In this document: piece after piece, positions 52,313-61,940 of the stretch
Numbering within the stretch: the stretch's first letter is position 1
How the letters are laid out: every line of letters starts with the position of its first letter
Origin: Arthrobacter sp. 9V
GTDB taxonomy: Bacteria > Actinomycetota > Actinomycetes > Actinomycetales > Micrococcaceae
Assembly (NCBI RefSeq): GCF_902506065.1
Contig: NZ_LR732912.1
Span: forward strand, 1,350,718 to 1,414,717
Length of the DNA stretch: 64,000 nucleotides
Direction of reading: 5' to 3'
The notes under the pieces: generated by a model
The model's database searches: none
The model's input: only the letters and a program-made list of their open reading frames with translations
Told to the model about the DNA's origin: nothing
Made by a program: the position numbers and the translations under genes

Positions 52313-52318
52313 GAACAC

Positions 52319-52735
52319 ATGCGGATGGAGTACGTGACGGCGGTTCTGGCTGTCGTAGACCTTGTTCCGTCGGGCTCGGCGGTCGCCTATGGGGACGTCG
52401 CTGAGCTCCTGGGCGCCGGCGGGCCGCGGCAGGTGGGCGCAGTCATGAGCCATTACGGAAGCTCCGTAGCCTGGTGGCGCGTGCTTCGAGCCAGCGGGGA
52501 GGCGCCTCCCGGCCATGAAGTGGACGCATTGCGACATTACGTGGAAGAGTCCACTCCGCTACATGGCGCTTATGAAGCCTTCCTGGTCACCGGTGAAGGC
52601 CGTTGGCGCGTCGATCTAACAAACGCCCGATGGGCGCCTTCGGACTCTGACTTCGATCAACTTGATGTGATCTCCGACCAGTTGGAGCGTCAACTCCATA
52701 AATTGTCAGTGCCCGATGATGAAATGACTGTGTGA
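52319..52735 (+). CDS. Alkyltransferase-like protein (ATL, MGMT fold without catalytic Cys)
   Basis: ATL proteins bind O6-alkylguanine and recruit nucleotide excision repair. The 138-aa protein has the MGMT DNA-binding fold: GSAVAYGDVAELLGAGGPRQVGAVMSH near residues 17-45 (recognised motif). In place of the PCHRV active site it has WWRV (AWWRVLRASG near 50), so it cannot dealkylate by Cys transfer. The start is set by TACGCT 6 nt upstream. Its stop overlaps the adnA GTG (GTGTGA context), tying it to resection genes as at M. tuberculosis Rv3204. Confidence 0.88.
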   Translation: MRMEYVTAVLAVVDLVPSGSAVAYGDVAELLGAGGPRQVGAVMSHYGSSVAWWRVLRASGEAPPGHEVDALRHYVEESTPLHGAYEAFLVTGEGRWRVDLTNARWAPSDSDFDQLDVISDQLERQLHKLSVPDDEMTV

Positions 52736-55700
52736 CCGCGACTCCTGCCAAAACCCGCCAAGCACCGGCGGCCCTCCGCCTGCTCCCGCCGCGGGAGACC
52801 CACTACGCGGCACCCGGCTTATCCCCGGACCAGCATTCGGTCGTTTCCCTCCGGCAGGGGAGCGGCCCGGTCCTTGTGCCCGGAGGCCCGGGCACGGGGA
52901 AGTCAACGGTACTCGTGGAATCCGCGGTGCGCCGAGTCCGTGAAGATGGACTGAATCCGGAGCAGATCCTCATCCTTGCTCCCGGTCGCCACGCCGCCGC
53001 GGACTTGCGGGACACCTTCACTGGGCGGCTGGACCGCAGCCTCAGTACGACGCCGGCACGCACCTGGGCGTCGTACGCTTTCGACGTAATCCGGCGGGCA
53101 AAGGCTGAAGGTATCCTGTCCTTGACGCGCCCACCGAAGCTCCTGTCGGGCCCTGAACAGGACCTCATCATCAAGGAATTGCTTGAGGGCCATTCCCGTC
53201 CGGGATCTCAACTGCCTTGGCCGGAGGACCTTGCGGCGGCACTTCCTACCCGCGGCTTCCGCCACGAGATCCGGCAGTTGTTTGACCGCATCATCGAATC
53301 GGGGCGCACTGCAGATGACCTGGTGGGTCTTGCCTACGAGTGCGGACGGCCGGATTGGATGGCGGCTGCCCGGCTTTACAGCGAGTATCGGGATGTCTTG
53401 GACCTCCGTATGCCTGAGGCCTTTGACCCAGCCGGTATCATCACCACCGCCCGCCAGATTTTCCAGGATTCGCCGGAGTTCCTGGCCGCGGAGAGGGAGC
53501 GCCTGCAACTCATCCTTGTAGACGACGCCCAGGAATCGAACCCGGCGGTGTTCGAACTCCTCGCCGACATCGGCGAAGGGAAGGACATAGTGGTCACCTA
53601 CTCCCCGGATACGGTCGTGCAAGGTTTTCGCGGAGCACGTCCGGACTTGGTCTCAGAGCTGCCAACGCTGCTGGGCGGCACGCGGCAAACTGTTCTCGAA
53701 CGTCCGCTGTCGGTGACCCACAGGCACACGCCGGAAGTAGCTGAGGCCTGGACCCGAGTGGCGGCCCGGATATCGCAGCGTTCCGGCGGCCAATTGGCCA
53801 GGCAGTTGGAACAACCCCAAATTCAAGAGGGCACTTTCCCGGCACAAGGCCTGGCTGGTCGCGTCGAGGGGCACGTGCTGCCGTCCGCCGTTCACGAGCT
53901 GCGCTACGTCGCACAACGCATCCTCGAGGCACAGCTCCGTGAATCACGGGAGTTCAGCGACATCGCCGTGATCGTCCGGAACGGGGGACAGATCTCTCAG
54001 TTGCAGCGTTATCTGAGCGGCCAAGGGATTCCGGTGCGCGTTCCGGTAGCGGACTCAGCTGTCCGTGACGAGGTGGCCGTTCGCCCGTTGCTGGAAGCCT
54101 TTGCCGTTGTCCTGGACCCGGCCAAGCTGACGCCGGAAACTGCAGTTTCGCTCCTGACATCACGGATCGGAGGAGCCACCGCCATCGAATTGCGCAGGCT
54201 GCGGCAATCCCTGCGCGGCGAGGAACTCCTGGGCGGTGGAGGCCGCTCCAGCGACGCCCTGTTAGTGGAGGCCCTGCTCCAGCCTGGTGCTCTGGCCTCG
54301 TTGGGAATTGAAGGCAGCTCTGCCCGCAGGCTGGCCCGCATGATCGCAGCCGGTACCGCTGCCGCAGCCGAGCCCGGGGCCAATGCGGAATCTGTCCTGT
54401 GGGCTTTATGGCACGCTACCGGGTTGTCTTCCCGTTGGGCGGAAACAGCACTTGAAGGCGGCAACGCCGGGGCTCGTGCCGATCGGGACCTTGACGCCAT
54501 GATGGCGCTGTTCCATACGGCTGAGCGCTTCGTGGACCAGTTGCCCGGGTCCGGACCCGAACAGTTCCTGGACTACCTGTTGAATCAGGAACTGCCCATG
54601 GACACCCTTGCCGCAAGGGCGCAGCTCGAGGCGTGCGTAGAGATCATGACTCCAGCAAGTGCTGCAGGCCGTGAATGGCCGGTGGTAATCGTAGCGGGCC
54701 TCCAAGAGGGTGTTTGGCCCAACACCCGCCTCCGTGGAGAGCTGCTGGGCAGCACCGTCTACGCTGACGCCGTAGAGCATGGAGTGGACTACGCTCTCCG
54801 GCGTGGACCACTGAGCCGGCTCCGGGATATCCGCTACGACGAACTCAGGAGCTTCTCAACCGCCGTATCGCGAGCCCGTGAAGTTTTGATCTGCACGGCA
54901 GTTTCGTCCGAGGATGAACAACCTTCCGCTTTCCTTGATTACGTGTCCCCGCTGGCTTCCGGTGAGTACAAACGCGGTTATACCCCCGTTGACCGTCCCA
55001 TGACCTTGAGGGCCCTTGTAGCCGAACTCAGGCAGCATGCCCAGGTGGAGGACGCCGGTGTTGGAGACGCCAATACAGCACACGAGGCCGCCCGGATACT
55101 GGCCAGGCTCGCCAGCACCCACCCACAGGTTCCAGGGGCGCACCCGGACACCTGGTGGGGCTTGGCGGAGCTGAGTTCCCAGGATGCTGTGGTGCCGCCC
55201 GGGGGTACCGTGTCCGTTTCACCTTCCAAGGTCGAAGCTGTCCATAAATCCCCTCTGGACTGGTTCGTCCAAGCAGCGGGCGGGGAAGCTGCCACCGACT
55301 TCGCACGCAGCCTGGGCACTTTGGTTCACAGCATTGCGCAGGAGCTTCCCGAAGCCTCGGGAGCGGAGTATGTTGCTGAACTCGTACGCCGCTGGCCCGC
55401 CTTGGGCATGAAGGATAACTGGGAGGGAAAGCTCGATTTCCAGCGTGCGGAACTCATGGTCCGGAAGTTGGCCCAGTATGTGCTCCTTATGCGCGCCGAT
55501 GGCAGAAGCTTGCTGGCGGTAGAGCACGACTTTGAAGTTCAACTCCCTGATGTCACTGTGGACGCTGGCGCCACTGTGGATGGCGCTGGCGCTGAGGGTC
55601 CTGAAACTCTTGAAGAGGAGGCCACACGTCATGCGGTACTCCGCGGCCAGGTGGATCGACTCGAAATAGATCAGGAAGGCAGGCTCGTGATCGTGGACCT

Positions 55701-56079
55701 CAAGACCGGCAAACGGCAACCAGGCAAGGCCGAGGTTGCCCGGCACCCGCAACTGGGTGCCTATCAGGCAGCGGTCCTCAAGGGAGCTTTCCAGGACGCT
55801 GGAGTCCCGGAAGCGGGGTTGGCAACCGGCTTCGTTCCCGGCGGGGCCGTGTTGGCCCAGCTCGGGACCAAGACCAAGAGCCCGGCAGTACAGCAGCAGG
55901 AACCCCTGGATGCGGCAGATAACTGGGCAGAGACCCTGGTCAATGAGGCGGCATCGCTGATGGCAGGGGCAACGTTCGAAGCACGGCATGATCCCGGCAA
56001 AGGCGGGCATGGCGGCCATGGATGCCGTCTGCCGGATATCTGTCCGTTGTGCGCCAGAGGAAAGCAGGTCACCGAATGA
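52732..56079 (+). CDS. adnA: AdnA, motor-nuclease subunit of the AdnAB double-strand-break resection complex
   Basis: The 1115-aa protein has a UvrD-like motor with Walker A GGPGTGKST (51-59). Motif II is degenerate, VDDAQES (about 263-269) instead of DEFQDT, fitting the weak motor of mycobacterial AdnA. A C-terminal RecB-type nuclease domain has RGQVDRLE and VIVDLKTGK near 972-990 and HPQLGAYQ near 1005. The end carries Cys-x5-Cys-x2-Cys (about 1098-1107), expected to hold an iron-sulfur cluster with an upstream Cys. The GTG start overlaps the ATL stop. adnB overlaps by 4 bp. Confidence 0.93.
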   Translation: MTATPAKTRQAPAALRLLPPRETHYAAPGLSPDQHSVVSLRQGSGPVLVPGGPGTGKSTVLVESAVRRVREDGLNPEQILILAPGRHAAADLRDTFTGRLDRSLSTTPARTWASYAFDVIRRAKAEGILSLTRPPKLLSGPEQDLIIKELLEGHSRPGSQLPWPEDLAAALPTRGFRHEIRQLFDRIIESGRTADDLVGLAYECGRPDWMAAARLYSEYRDVLDLRMPEAFDPAGIITTARQIFQDSPEFLAAERERLQLILVDDAQESNPAVFELLADIGEGKDIVVTYSPDTVVQGFRGARPDLVSELPTLLGGTRQTVLERPLSVTHRHTPEVAEAWTRVAARISQRSGGQLARQLEQPQIQEGTFPAQGLAGRVEGHVLPSAVHELRYVAQRILEAQLRESREFSDIAVIVRNGGQISQLQRYLSGQGIPVRVPVADSAVRDEVAVRPLLEAFAVVLDPAKLTPETAVSLLTSRIGGATAIELRRLRQSLRGEELLGGGGRSSDALLVEALLQPGALASLGIEGSSARRLARMIAAGTAAAAEPGANAESVLWALWHATGLSSRWAETALEGGNAGARADRDLDAMMALFHTAERFVDQLPGSGPEQFLDYLLNQELPMDTLAARAQLEACVEIMTPASAAGREWPVVIVAGLQEGVWPNTRLRGELLGSTVYADAVEHGVDYALRRGPLSRLRDIRYDELRSFSTAVSRAREVLICTAVSSEDEQPSAFLDYVSPLASGEYKRGYTPVDRPMTLRALVAELRQHAQVEDAGVGDANTAHEAARILARLASTHPQVPGAHPDTWWGLAELSSQDAVVPPGGTVSVSPSKVEAVHKSPLDWFVQAAGGEAATDFARSLGTLVHSIAQELPEASGAEYVAELVRRWPALGMKDNWEGKLDFQRAELMVRKLAQYVLLMRADGRSLLAVEHDFEVQLPDVTVDAGATVDGAGAEGPETLEEEATRHAVLRGQVDRLEIDQEGRLVIVDLKTGKRQPGKAEVARHPQLGAYQAAVLKGAFQDAGVPEAGLATGFVPGGAVLAQLGTKTKSPAVQQQEPLDAADNWAETLVNEAASLMAGATFEARHDPGKGGHGGHGCRLPDICPLCARGKQVTE

Positions 56080-59000
56080 CAACCGAGCTCCTGGAAGACC
56101 TGGCCTCCGGCACCCCGGACTTCGCAGGAGTCCCTGAGCCTAGATTTTCGCCTTCCGAACTTGCCGGTATCCTCGGCGAGAAGAACCACCCTACGCCCGA
56201 GCAGGCGGCAATAATCTCTTCGCCCCTCACACCTCGCTTGGTGATCGCAGGAGCAGGCTCGGGCAAAACGGCCACCATGGCGGACCGTGTGGTGTGGCTG
56301 GTGGCTAACGGCTGGGTGCGTCCGGAGGAAGTTCTCGGCGTGACATTCACCCGGAAAGCCGCAGGAGAGCTGGCGAGTCGGATAAGGTCCAAGCTGGCCA
56401 CTCTTCAGCGGATCGCGGCCGAGGATGATGGCAGCATTGGTTTCCCGGAGGGGCTTCTTGGTGCCGACGACCTCGAACCAAAGGTGTCCACCTACCATTC
56501 CTATGCAAGCGGCATCGTGTCGGACTACGGCCTCCGGTTGGGTATCGAACGGGACGTCGTTTTGCTCGGTGGCGCGCAGTCCTGGCAATTGGCCAGCGAA
56601 GTGGTGGAGTCATACGACGGCGACTACGAGCACTTCACAGCCGCGAAATCCACGCTCGTCAATGCGGTCATCCAGCTTGCCGGGGAGTGCGCCGAGCACC
56701 TTCAGGACCCGGGGGAGGTCCGGGAATGGGTTCTGGAATGCGTTGAGGCTTTTGAACAGCTTCCCTATATTGCCGGGGCCAAAAAGAATCCCAGCCAGGC
56801 TGCGGGAGACCTCGCGGCCATGCTCCGGACCCGCGCCAGTGTTGCCGATATGGTGGTTCGCTACCAGGAAACAAAGCGCCAACGGGGTGTCCTTGATTTC
56901 GGTGACCTCGTGGCGCTCGCGGCGCGCATTGCAAGTGACATCCCGCTCGCTGCCACCACAGAACGTGCCCGCTACAAAGTGGTGCTCCTGGACGAGTTCC
57001 AGGACACCTCCCATGCACAGCTTGTCCTGTTCTCACGCCTTTTCGGTCAGGGCCACGCAGTCACTGCTGTGGGTGACCCCAATCAGTCCATCTACGGGTT
57101 CCGTGGCGCGTCGGCGGGCCAGCTCTTCCACTTTGTGCAGGAATTTCCTGTGCGGCAAGCGGAGCAGCCCGGCGGCGAGGCATCCTACTCCGTTGCGCCC
57201 ACCTCCTATCTGACCACTGCCTGGCGGAACGGGAGGAACATCCTTCAGGCTGCCAACACCATTGCAGGGCCCCTGAACAGGGCGGCGGCGTCGGGCGGAC
57301 CCGCAGGGGAGAGGGAGGCTGCGGGGAGCGTCTCGGTCCCGGCGTTGGTTCCCAGCCCCGCCGCGGTGGATGGAAGCGTAGTGATCGCCCGGTTTGGTAC
57401 CGATGAAGACGAGGCCGCTGTCATAGCCCGCAATGTCCGTCGGTACCGGAAGACTGTTTTTGAGGAAGAAAAGGACGGCACCGCGGTTCAACCAACCATG
57501 GCGGTGCTGTGCCGGCGCCGGGCACAGATGGAATGCCTTCGCCGCGAGTTCGAGCTCCAAGGTATTCCCTACGAGATCGTTGGACTGGGCGGATTGTTGG
57601 ACACGCCTGAGATCGTGGATTTGGTGGCCACGCTAAGGGTCCTGTCCGATCCTGGACGTTCTGATGCGCTGATGAGGTTGTTGGCCGGTGCGCGGTGGAG
57701 GATTGGTCCGGCAGACTTGATGGCTTTCAGTGACTGGTCCCGCTTCCTTGCCCGCCGCAGATCGGCCCCGCCGGCCCGCGACGACTCCTTTGAAGACAAC
57801 GAAGAACCCGCCATGGCCGTGGTTGAAAGCGATATCACCGATGCCGCAAGCCTCGTGGAGGCCCTTGACTTTCTCCCGCGGCCCGGCTGGACCTCGGGTC
57901 ATGGAAGAAGTTTGAGCGCTGCTGCCTTGGAACGCCTGACCAGGTTGGCCTCAGAGCTTCGCTCGCTCAGGAGCTACATCGGTGACGACCTCACCACACT
58001 GCTGGGCGAGGTGGAACGTGCCATGCTCCTGGACATTGAAGTGGCAGCCAAGCCGGGAATCAGTATTCACCAGGCGCGACGGAACCTGGATGCCTTCCAG
58101 GATGCAGCGGCAGGGTTCCTCCAGACATCACAGCGCATTGATTTGCTGGCGTTCTTGTCGTGGCTGGAAGCCGCCGCCTCAGAGGAAGGAGGCCTGGACG
58201 TTGCCCCCGCTGAGACCAACCGGGAGGCGGTGCAATTGTTGACTGTCCATGCCTCCAAGGGTTTGGAATGGGACGTTGTCTTTGTTCCTGGCCTCAACGC
58301 TGGTTCGTTCCCCAGCAGCAGGGATTCGCGGTGGAGTACGGGCGCAGCTGCATTGCCATGGCCATTGCGGGGCGATCGCGCTGACCTTCCCCAATGGGAC
58401 CTGGACCAGCCTGACCAAAAGGGATGGCTGGACGCTGAGAAAGACTTCAAATCCGAGGTCCAGCATCATGGTGAGGCCGAAGAACGGAGGCTTGCGTATG
58501 TTGCGTACACTCGGGCGAAGTTCGTCCTCTGGGCCTCCAGCGCTGCGTGGAATGGCTCTCGATCCGGAATGGCGGGCATGTCCTCCTTCCTTTCCGAACT
58601 GGCGCCGCTTGCGGGACTTGGCCAAGAGGACAACAACGGCGGACCGGTGCATTCCGCCGGAGCGGCGACGGTTCACGCTGAGTCTGTGGCCGAGGAGGCC
58701 TTGCCCGAGGAAAGCCCGTTGACCGCAGTGCTCGAGGTTGCACAATTTCCCTATGACCCCTTGGAAGGGCCTTCAGACCCACGCACCGGCGCCCGTCTGA
58801 GGCTGACTCCCGGCAGAAGGCTGGCCATGAACCAAGCTGCAGCTTTGGTCCGCGGATACATGGAGGAACCCGCCGAGGCAACCACAGCAGACCTGGCAGG
58901 CATGGCCGGGAAATGGTCGAAGGAGGCAGAACTGTTGTTGGACCGGCAACGCCAGCTGAAAACTGTTCAGGATGTTCACCTGCCCAGCCACATTTCGGCA

Positions 59001-59579
59001 TCCCTTTTTGTTGACCTGGGAGCTGACCCCGGGGCTGTCTTGTCCCAGCTGCGCAGGCCGGTTCCTCGCGAACCGGGCATTTTCGCCCGCAAAGGTACAG
59101 CCTTCCATGCTTGGGTGGAGGAGTACTTCGGGACAACCGGCATGTTGGACCTTGATGAAGCGCCGGGTTCGGACTCGCACATTGATGAGGCCTACGGCCT
59201 GGATGACATGGTGGCCGCCTTCAAGCAGTCCGAATGGGCGCAACGTGCTCCTGCCTTCGTCGAAGTACCTGTAGAAACCCGGATCGGCGACGTCGTAGTC
59301 CGTGGGCGCATCGATGCGGTCTTCCGTGATGCTGACGGCCGCTGGCAACTCATTGACTGGAAGACCGGACGTCGCCCTGCGGGCCGGGAACTGGCAACCA
59401 GGGCGGTCCAGCTTGCCGTTTACAGGCTCGCATGGGCACGACTCAAGGACGTTCCCCTTGAGAATGTCAGCGCCGCTTTTTACTACGTGGCGGATGACGC
59501 CGTAGTACGGCCACACGATCTTGGCAGCGCCAAGGAGCTGGAGTTGATTGTCGAGAGGGCGTTGAAGAGCGGCAGTTGA
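56076..59579 (+). CDS. adnB: AdnB, lead motor-nuclease subunit of AdnAB
   Basis: The 1167-aa SF1 helicase has all motifs intact: Ia-flanked Walker A AGAGSGKT (58-65), VTFTRKAAGELASR near 90, DEFQDT (306-311), GDPNQSIYGFRGA near 333, TVHASKGLEWDVVFVPG near 725, and LAYVAYTRAK near 805. A C-terminal nuclease domain carries RGRIDAVF and LIDWKTGRRPAG near 1078-1098 and the QLAVYRLAW motif. With AdnA it resects double-strand breaks in actinobacteria. The ATG overlaps the adnA stop (ATGA), so 1:1 expression is likely. Confidence 0.94.
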   Translation: MTTELLEDLASGTPDFAGVPEPRFSPSELAGILGEKNHPTPEQAAIISSPLTPRLVIAGAGSGKTATMADRVVWLVANGWVRPEEVLGVTFTRKAAGELASRIRSKLATLQRIAAEDDGSIGFPEGLLGADDLEPKVSTYHSYASGIVSDYGLRLGIERDVVLLGGAQSWQLASEVVESYDGDYEHFTAAKSTLVNAVIQLAGECAEHLQDPGEVREWVLECVEAFEQLPYIAGAKKNPSQAAGDLAAMLRTRASVADMVVRYQETKRQRGVLDFGDLVALAARIASDIPLAATTERARYKVVLLDEFQDTSHAQLVLFSRLFGQGHAVTAVGDPNQSIYGFRGASAGQLFHFVQEFPVRQAEQPGGEASYSVAPTSYLTTAWRNGRNILQAANTIAGPLNRAAASGGPAGEREAAGSVSVPALVPSPAAVDGSVVIARFGTDEDEAAVIARNVRRYRKTVFEEEKDGTAVQPTMAVLCRRRAQMECLRREFELQGIPYEIVGLGGLLDTPEIVDLVATLRVLSDPGRSDALMRLLAGARWRIGPADLMAFSDWSRFLARRRSAPPARDDSFEDNEEPAMAVVESDITDAASLVEALDFLPRPGWTSGHGRSLSAAALERLTRLASELRSLRSYIGDDLTTLLGEVERAMLLDIEVAAKPGISIHQARRNLDAFQDAAAGFLQTSQRIDLLAFLSWLEAAASEEGGLDVAPAETNREAVQLLTVHASKGLEWDVVFVPGLNAGSFPSSRDSRWSTGAAALPWPLRGDRADLPQWDLDQPDQKGWLDAEKDFKSEVQHHGEAEERRLAYVAYTRAKFVLWASSAAWNGSRSGMAGMSSFLSELAPLAGLGQEDNNGGPVHSAGAATVHAESVAEEALPEESPLTAVLEVAQFPYDPLEGPSDPRTGARLRLTPGRRLAMNQAAALVRGYMEEPAEATTADLAGMAGKWSKEAELLLDRQRQLKTVQDVHLPSHISASLFVDLGADPGAVLSQLRRPVPREPGIFARKGTAFHAWVEEYFGTTGMLDLDEAPGSDSHIDEAYGLDDMVAAFKQSEWAQRAPAFVEVPVETRIGDVVVRGRIDAVFRDADGRWQLIDWKTGRRPAGRELATRAVQLAVYRLAWARLKDVPLENVSAAFYYVADDAVVRPHDLGSAKELELIVERALKSGS

Positions 59580-59610
59580 ACTACAGCTGACTCATTGAAG
59601 GCTCCGAAAG

Positions 59611-60756
59611 TCAGGAGCGTTCGGCCGCGCTGAGCGGCGTTACGCTGACCACGCTGATAGCAGCCGTAGAGGTGTCGTCGTAGCCTGGGGTCGTGGAGGC
59701 ATCGCTGTCCGGGGAGGCCGTCGACTTGCCGGCATCGGGAATCGCGGCGACACTCACGGCCGGAACGCCTGCAGAGGAATCTGACGCTCCCCGCAGGGCA
59801 GCCTCGTGCTCAGCGGCTTTCGCAGCTTCTTCGTCCCGGCGCATCGAATCGTCGATGTCGTCGGCAAGCGACTGGAGCATTGATTCTGCTTCTGCGGTCA
59901 TGCTCCGGTGCCCTGCCGCCATGGCCTTGACCAAGTATTGGGCAAGGGCAAACTCGGCCAGCAGTGCAGCGCGGCGGAGAAGGTGGGCGTCGGGGACATC
60001 CCGGCGTGCCTGGGTGTAATGGGTGAGAACCGCCTCGACGAACGAGGCTTCGTTGGATGCCACCAGCCACGCGAAATCGTCCGCAGGGTCGCCGATCCGC
60101 ACATCCGTCCAGCCCGTCAAAGCTGTGACAGTGTCGTCCTGAACCATCAAGTTGTCTTCATGGAGGTCCCCATGGACCACCGAGGGATTGAATCGCCATA
60201 AGGCGACGTCTTCCAGGGCGTGCTCCCAGCGGCGCAGCAGGGTGGCCGGAATCTTGCCGGTGGTGGCTGCTTGGTCGAGTTCGTTGAGCTTGCGCTGCCG
60301 GAACTCATTGGCTGAGTAACTGGGCAGATCTGCATTGATGACCAGGGTCAGTGGCAAGTCATGAATCGCCGCCAGGGCAGTGCCCACTTCCCGGGCCAGG
60401 TCGGGGCTGCCGGCTGAGAGCTCTTCGATGGAGAGCACGGAGCCTTGGAGGTGTGCGTAGACGAAGGTCGTCAGGGCACCCTGCTGGACTGTGCCGGCGA
60501 TGGTGGGCACATGAAAAGGCAGCTCGGCCCGGATGGCGGGAGCGAAGGCGCGCAGCACCATGAACTCGGTTTCAAGCCGCGCGCTGGCTTCGGGATGGCG
60601 CGGTGAACGAACCCGCCAGCGCTTGCCTTCCGCGTCCAGCAGCAACGCTGAGTCGAAGTCGGCGTCGTCGTCGGGGGAATAGGCGGCGGCCGTCGGCGCC
60701 AGGCCGGGCACCGCCGCGGTTGCTATGGCGGCCAGTTCGAGCGGTGTTCTTCTCAC
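59611..60756 (-). CDS. APH-fold phosphotransferase in the DNA repair cluster
   Basis: The protein is 381 aa from GTG 60754-60756. Its aminoglycoside/choline-kinase-like fold has the catalytic loop VVHGDLHEDNLMV (HGDxHxxN near residue 195) and metal motif IGDPADDFAWL near 218. The C-terminal 70 residues are Ser/Thr/Ala/Asp-rich and disordered. It is convergent with adnB and divergent from nudC. TACCGT lies 7 nt before the chosen GTG; in-frame ATG 60792 would add 12 residues. It is often labelled macrolide or aminoglycoside phosphotransferase, but nothing shows an antibiotic substrate. Confidence 0.82.
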   Translation of the reverse strand: MRRTPLELAAIATAAVPGLAPTAAAYSPDDDADFDSALLLDAEGKRWRVRSPRHPEASARLETEFMVLRAFAPAIRAELPFHVPTIAGTVQQGALTTFVYAHLQGSVLSIEELSAGSPDLAREVGTALAAIHDLPLTLVINADLPSYSANEFRQRKLNELDQAATTGKIPATLLRRWEHALEDVALWRFNPSVVHGDLHEDNLMVQDDTVTALTGWTDVRIGDPADDFAWLVASNEASFVEAVLTHYTQARRDVPDAHLLRRAALLAEFALAQYLVKAMAAGHRSMTAEAESMLQSLADDIDDSMRRDEEAAKAAEHEAALRGASDSSAGVPAVSVAAIPDAGKSTASPDSDASTTPGYDDTSTAAISVVSVTPLSAAERS

Positions 60757-60763
60757 ATTCTCA

Positions 60764-60944
60764 ACGGTAGATTGAGTGTGGCCTCTGGCCATGATGCAGT
60801 GCGGCGAGTCTTCAGATCCGCAGCAAATGCGCAGGTTATCCGGGGCAAAACCCCGCTTTGATACCCAAGCCGGCAATGGCGGGGGAAGGTGTCCACAGCC
60901 GGGGACCTTTCAAAATGTTTTTTGTCGGTACGAGTCAGTACGGT
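60764..60944. promoter_or_regulatory. Divergent leaderless promoters of the kinase gene and nudC
   Basis: TACCGT (60764-60769, minus) is 7 nt before the kinase GTG. TACGGT (60939-60944, plus) is 6 nt before the nudC ATG. Both genes lack Shine-Dalgarno sequences. Confidence 0.5.
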
Positions 60945-60950
60945 AGATAC

Positions 60951-61940
60951 ATGAGTTATACGGAGTCACCGGGGCTAGCCAACCACCTGATGGACACTGT
61001 CCTTCCCGTTCGCCCTGCCATGGTGGATCGCGGCTCGGGCATCCGCATGAAGCCGGGAATGGTTGAGGAGCTCATCGCCTCCGGATCGGCAAAGGCCATG
61101 GTCATTTCTCAGCGCAAAGCGTTGGTTACCACTGATGGATTGTGGCTCGGGGACGCAGCTCCGCTCTGGAATGCTCTTGGTGGATCAGCTGCCGCCGGTG
61201 TTGCTGCCATCTATTTGGGGACCACCTTGACGTCGTCTTCGTTGCCGGAAGGCACATCCATCGTGCTGTTCACGGTTGCGGAACCGCCTGCTCCCGGCAC
61301 GGCAACGGTGCCGTTGGATGCGGAGTGGGCCGGCTTCCGGGACGTCGCGGCACGTCTGGATGCCAAGGACACCGCGTTGTTCATCGAGGCCAGTGCAATC
61401 TCCAACTGGCACGCAACCCACACGCATTGCCCGCAGTGCGGGGCACCCACGGATATCGAGGCAGGCGGTTGGGTCCGTCGTTGTCCCAAGGACAATTCAG
61501 AGCACTATCCCCGGACTGATCCGGCCATCATTGTCACGGTGGTGGGCCCTGATGGCCGGCTCCTGCTCGGCGGAGGCGGGCCGCTGGATGCCAAAAATTA
61601 CTCGACGCTCGCAGGATTCGTTGAACCCGGTGAATCTCTGGAGCAGGCCGTTGTCAGGGAAATCGGGGAAGAAGTAGGTGTCCGGGTGACTGCCTGCCAG
61701 TACCTCGGTTCGCAGTCCTGGCCCTTCCCTGCTTCCCTCATGCTGGGCTTTACAGCCAAGACGGACGACGCCGTTGCGCGGCCCGACGGCGTAGAGGTCA
61801 CCCGTGCCCGGTGGTTCAGTCGTGAGGAGTTGCAGGCGGCCGTCTTGAGCGGTGAAATCACCATCTCAACGCGCCTGTCCATTGCGCGTTCATTGATTGA
61901 GCACTGGTACGGCGGCGTCATCGAAGACCTCCAGCCGTGA
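60951..61940 (+). CDS. nudC: NAD(H) pyrophosphatase / NAD-RNA decapping enzyme NudC
   Basis: NudC cleaves NAD(H) and removes NAD caps from RNA. The 329-aa protein has an N-terminal domain (1-150), a zinc ribbon (CPQCG near 161 and WVRRCPKDNSEHYPRTDPA near 177) and the Nudix box GFVEPGESLEQAVVREIGEEVGV (about 223-245, split here as recognised motif). The fourth ribbon Cys is replaced (CPKD). The SQSWPFPASLMLGF motif near 258 defines the NudC subgroup. ATG is set by TACGGT 6 nt upstream. The stop overlaps the uvrD2 GTG. Confidence 0.94.
   Translation: MSYTESPGLANHLMDTVLPVRPAMVDRGSGIRMKPGMVEELIASGSAKAMVISQRKALVTTDGLWLGDAAPLWNALGGSAAAGVAAIYLGTTLTSSSLPEGTSIVLFTVAEPPAPGTATVPLDAEWAGFRDVAARLDAKDTALFIEASAISNWHATHTHCPQCGAPTDIEAGGWVRRCPKDNSEHYPRTDPAIIVTVVGPDGRLLLGGGGPLDAKNYSTLAGFVEPGESLEQAVVREIGEEVGVRVTACQYLGSQSWPFPASLMLGFTAKTDDAVARPDGVEVTRARWFSREELQAAVLSGEITISTRLSIARSLIEHWYGGVIEDLQP

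Noticed and set aside
59611-60756. Antibiotic resistance phosphotransferase
   Set aside because: The fold is shared by many housekeeping kinases, the locus is a conserved core cluster and nothing indicates acquisition.
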